Assembly: GCF_000711965.1 (NCBI RefSeq)
Contig: NZ_JONS01000021.1
Location: 1-64,000, forward strand
Length of the DNA stretch: 64,000 bases
Reading direction: 5' to 3'
DNA from: Actinomyces israelii DSM 43320
GTDB taxonomy: Bacteria; Actinomycetota; Actinomycetes; Actinomycetales; Actinomycetaceae
A program made the translations under genes and the position numbers. The first letter of the stretch is position 1, and every line of letters starts with the position of its first letter. This document shows positions 61,511 to 64,000 of the stretch, in pieces. The notes below the pieces were generated by a model. That model saw only the letters and a program-made list of their open reading frames with translations, was not told the DNA's origin and did not search any database.

Positions 61511-63654
61511 CAGTCCGTGCGTCCCGTGACGATGACGACGACCGGCTCATCGGGGGCCAGGCCCGCGAGCTCGGCGCGGGCGAGCGCAGTCAACTGCTCG
61601 ACGCTGCGCATTCCCGACAGGTCCACGATCCGCTTGCCGATCAGCACATAGGTGTTGGGGAGGCTCGCGCCGCCGTCGTTGTACTCGACGGCCTCGTCGA
61701 CCCGGCGCCGGACCACCGGCTCCCAGGCGCCCGCGGTTGTGGGGAACACGCTCCCCCCGCTCTTCTGCAGCCGGATGACGCCGTCGGTGTCGATGACCCG
61801 CAGCGGGGTGGTGAACCGCTTGATCAGGCCGAGCAGCCGCGGCCGCGCGACGCGGCCGCGAACCGCCCGCAGGGTGGCGGTCGCGCCCAGGACGGTGCAG
61901 GCATCGGGGGCCGCGCCGAGGTTGTCCGCGACCCGGCGCACCAGCTCGGCGTCATCGAGCGCCTGGCGCGAGCGGTCCCCGGACCGCATCTCGGTGGCGC
62001 CCACCGCCACGGCGCGGACGAGGTTGCGCTGGGTGTCCACCTCCACGGTGACCTCGATGGTGCCGGGGGCCGCGCCGGAGCGCTCGGCCCGGCCCCGGGC
62101 CTCGTTGCGGATGCGGACGATGTCGTCCTCGGTGGGGTCGACGACGGTCCGCTCGACGGTGTCGCGCACCATTGCCAGTGCGACGCCGATCGGGGAGATG
62201 ACCGCGGCGTTGCGCGCCGTCCGGAACTGGACGCCCATCTCGCCCGCCAGGTGGGGGACCGCGGTCGATGCACCGCCCCCGCCCCCGATGAAGACCGTCG
62301 TGCGCGGGTCCATGCCGTACTCGCGCATGAGCGCCTGCGCCACGGCCCGGTTCTTGGCGCTGGCGAGCTCCAGCGCCGTGCGGGCGGCGTCCTCGACGGA
62401 CACGCCCATGGAGCTGGCCAGCGGCCTCCAGGCGGTGCGGGCGGCCTCGGCGTCGCCGTGCGCGTAGTCGGAGGCCGGGACCAGCCCGGCGATATTGGCG
62501 GCGCCCGCGAGCGTGAGCGCCCGTCGCGACCCGTCGGCGCCGCGGACCGCGGCGTAGGCGGGGTCCCCCGCAAGGGGGCGGACCTCGATGAGCACGGGGT
62601 CGGTGAGTGGGGGGCTGTAGACCTCGTACTCCAGGCCGGCGATGTGGGCCGAGCGAGGTCCGGTCGCCACAGGCCTCCCGCCGGAGACCTCGACCATGGA
62701 GCCGCCCCCGACGCCGACGGTGCGCACGTCCAGGCTCGACAGGTAGGTCTTGTGGCCCCCGACCTGGGAGTAGGCGACCTGGACCCTGCCGTCCTTGACG
62801 CAGGAGATGTCCGTCGAGGTGCCGCCGACCTCGAAGAACAGGCCGTCCGTGAGGCGCTCGTACATGAGCGCCCCGGCGACGCCGGCGGCCGGTCCCGACA
62901 GGATCGTCAGGATGGGGCGGCGCCGCACCTCGTCCACCGTCATGACGCCCCCGTCGCAGCGCATCACCATGAGCGGCGAGGTGATGCTCGCGGCCTTGAT
63001 GGCGGACTCGGTCATGGCGGCCGTCTGGAGCATCCGGGGCATGATCGAGGCGTTGACGACGGCGGTGCGCGTGCGCGTCTTGAGCCCGTACAGCTTGGAG
63101 ATCTCGTTGGTCGCCGTGGACGGCAGCCCGGCCCGGTTGCCGCGCTCGGTGACGAGGCGCTCCCCGGCGCCGTCGTCGACGCTGAACGCCTCGGCGGCCA
63201 CGATGGAGCTCGCTCCGGCGGAGCACAGGCGCTCGATGGCGGCGTCGATGGCCTCGGGCAGGTCGGTGGCGGCAGACCTGTCGATGTACTCGTTCGAGGT
63301 CTTCAGGGTCTTCCCGGGGGCGAGCTCGAGGACCCCCATCTGCGTGTCGGCCCGGGCCTTGACGCCCTCGATCCCCGACCCCAGCGTGATAATGCCGACC
63401 GGGGAGACGTCGCCCTCCAGCAGCGCATTGGTCGCCTGGGTCGTGCCGTGGGCGATGAAGACCACCTGGTCGGCGGTCAGGCCCGCGCTGTCCATGAGCC
63501 GGTGGAGGGACTCGATGATCCCCGCCGCCACCCCCTCGCGCGCCGTGTGGGTCGTCGGGACCTTGACAGAGCCGACGAGCTCGAATGTCGTGTCGTCTAT
63601 CGCGACGGCGTCGGTGAACGTGCCGCCGACGTCGATGCCGATGCGCACCTTCAT
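61510..63654 (-). CDS. Hydantoinase/oxoprolinase family protein, HyuA-like
   Basis: 714 aa: N-terminal VRIGIDVGGTFTDAVAIDD (ASKHA phosphate loop), HGTTQATNALLEG, SGPAAGVAGAL, FFEVGGTSTDISCV, GVGGGSMVEV and FIGGGGGASTAVPHLA, as in HyuA and the A part of 5-oxoprolinase. The partner HyuB subunit is not in the window. The ATG at 63654 follows AAGGAG. It is preceded by a permease gene with a GC hairpin between. It probably performs ATP-dependent ring opening of an imported cyclic amide or related compound (inference). Confidence 0.9.
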   Translation of the reverse strand: MKVRIGIDVGGTFTDAVAIDDTTFELVGSVKVPTTHTAREGVAAGIIESLHRLMDSAGLTADQVVFIAHGTTQATNALLEGDVSPVGIITLGSGIEGVKARADTQMGVLELAPGKTLKTSNEYIDRSAATDLPEAIDAAIERLCSAGASSIVAAEAFSVDDGAGERLVTERGNRAGLPSTATNEISKLYGLKTRTRTAVVNASIMPRMLQTAAMTESAIKAASITSPLMVMRCDGGVMTVDEVRRRPILTILSGPAAGVAGALMYERLTDGLFFEVGGTSTDISCVKDGRVQVAYSQVGGHKTYLSSLDVRTVGVGGGSMVEVSGGRPVATGPRSAHIAGLEYEVYSPPLTDPVLIEVRPLAGDPAYAAVRGADGSRRALTLAGAANIAGLVPASDYAHGDAEAARTAWRPLASSMGVSVEDAARTALELASAKNRAVAQALMREYGMDPRTTVFIGGGGGASTAVPHLAGEMGVQFRTARNAAVISPIGVALAMVRDTVERTVVDPTEDDIVRIRNEARGRAERSGAAPGTIEVTVEVDTQRNLVRAVAVGATEMRSGDRSRQALDDAELVRRVADNLGAAPDACTVLGATATLRAVRGRVARPRLLGLIKRFTTPLRVIDTDGVIRLQKSGGSVFPTTAGAWEPVVRRRVDEAVEYNDGGASLPNTYVLIGKRIVDLSGMRSVEQLTALARAELAGLAPDEPVVVIVTGRTD

Positions 63655-63684
63655 GGATGCATCTCCTTGGTGGGTGCCCCGGCT

Positions 63685-63714
63685 CGGGGCCCGCCTCGCG
63701 GTGGGCGGGCCCCG
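63685..63714 (-). other. Intercistronic hairpin before hyuA
   Basis: An 11-bp perfect GC stem (CGGGGCCCGCC, 8-nt loop) without a T-run, between the permease and hyuA; probably lowers read-through or stabilises the downstream mRNA. Confidence 0.5.
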
Positions 63715-63766
63715 ACCCGCGGAGGGGCAGAGGTGGTTCTAGAGGTATTCGGAGGTTTCAGAGGTA

Positions 63767-64000
63767 CTAGAAGTACAGGGCCGCGGCCGTGATCGAGCCG
63801 ATGGCCGACGTCGCCCACAGGTAGGGCAGGAGCGTCTTGGTGACCGTGTTGACGTCGACGCCCACGAAGTTCGACACCCACACGTTCTGGGTGTTCGTGG
63901 GGTCGCCGACGCCCTGGATGCGCTCCGCCGACAGGAAGCCCCCCATGACCGCCTGGACCGGCAGGAGACCGGAGGCGCTCATGAGCGCGGCGATCCCGGA
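63767..64000 (-). CDS. Multi-pass permease, C-terminal part (runs off right edge)
   Basis: 78 codons ending SAIGSITAAALYF. Two hydrophobic segments are visible (ALMSASGLLPVQAVMGGFL and TLLPYLWATSAIGSITAAAL) with a polar region IQGVGDPTNTQNVWVSNFVGVDVNTVTKT between. It has the look of an ion-coupled transporter C-terminus. Its place upstream of hyuA suggests it imports the substrate of the operon. Family not assigned. Confidence 0.6.
   Translation of the reverse strand, partial: SGIAALMSASGLLPVQAVMGGFLSAERIQGVGDPTNTQNVWVSNFVGVDVNTVTKTLLPYLWATSAIGSITAAALYF

Noticed and set aside
1-64000. tRNA or rRNA genes
   Set aside because: No cloverleaf with GGTTCGA-type T-arm or CCA-adjacent stem, and no rRNA sequence, was noticed on reading; a tRNA scan would settle it.

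Overview
The window is high-GC DNA with Shine-Dalgarno-led genes and frequent GTG starts, very probably from an actinobacterium of the Actinomyces type. This rests on base composition, protein style (Ala/Pro-rich linkers) and family content: an HrpA with an HrpA-type C-terminus, an actinobacterial surface lysozyme-like protein, a lipoprotein serpin and YbjQ. No tRNA, rRNA, CRISPR array or prophage was seen.

Layout. 1-1.6 kb: an IS630-type transposase end truncates a nucleoside permease (nupC), next to an intact nucleoside hydrolase. 1.7-37.9 kb: a rhamnoside-utilisation region with three GH78 alpha-L-rhamnosidases (one broken by an in-frame TGA), a CocE/NonD esterase, a GH1 beta-glucosidase with its own MFS permease and TetR regulator, the operon rhaI-rhaB-esterase-rhaD-GH78, an MFS permease and a LacI regulator. 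LacI-type operators (TTGAA-N-CG-TNTCAA) occur at five catabolic promoters and next to the lacI gene, so most of the region looks like one regulon that strips and burns rhamnose from plant or surface glycosides. This region is interrupted by a 2.2-kDa-residue helicase/nuclease protein (7.7-14.4 kb, possible defence gene) and by a lower-GC ABC-2 transporter cassette (15.3-18.1 kb). The cassette lies between two inverted IS3 remnants and carries two one-base G-tract frameshifts. 38-51.6 kb: envelope and housekeeping genes (two related 2-TM proteins, YbjQ, SprT-like protease, lysozyme-like protein, cardiolipin synthase, serpin, glycosyltransferase, pRiA4b/UPF0158 fusion, Fic protein). 52.1-53.3 kb: a lower-GC mini-locus with a secreted two-cysteine, bacteriocin-like precursor and two tandem related 41-42 aa membrane peptides. 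53.3-58.9 kb: hrpA. 59.4-64 kb: an operon with a permease, HyuA, an HExxH protein and an FAD oxidoreductase.

The non-coding DNA is unusually structured. Twelve intergenic loci carry polar arrays of a 22-bp tandem repeat, often just after a stop codon. Eight more intergenic loci carry long near-perfect inverted repeats whose arms differ from site to site; two of them share a conserved loop. Two loci carry a promoter, a 5' hairpin and a microprotein gene that are clearly related to each other. These three families, and the small secreted-peptide locus, are the best candidates for something undescribed.
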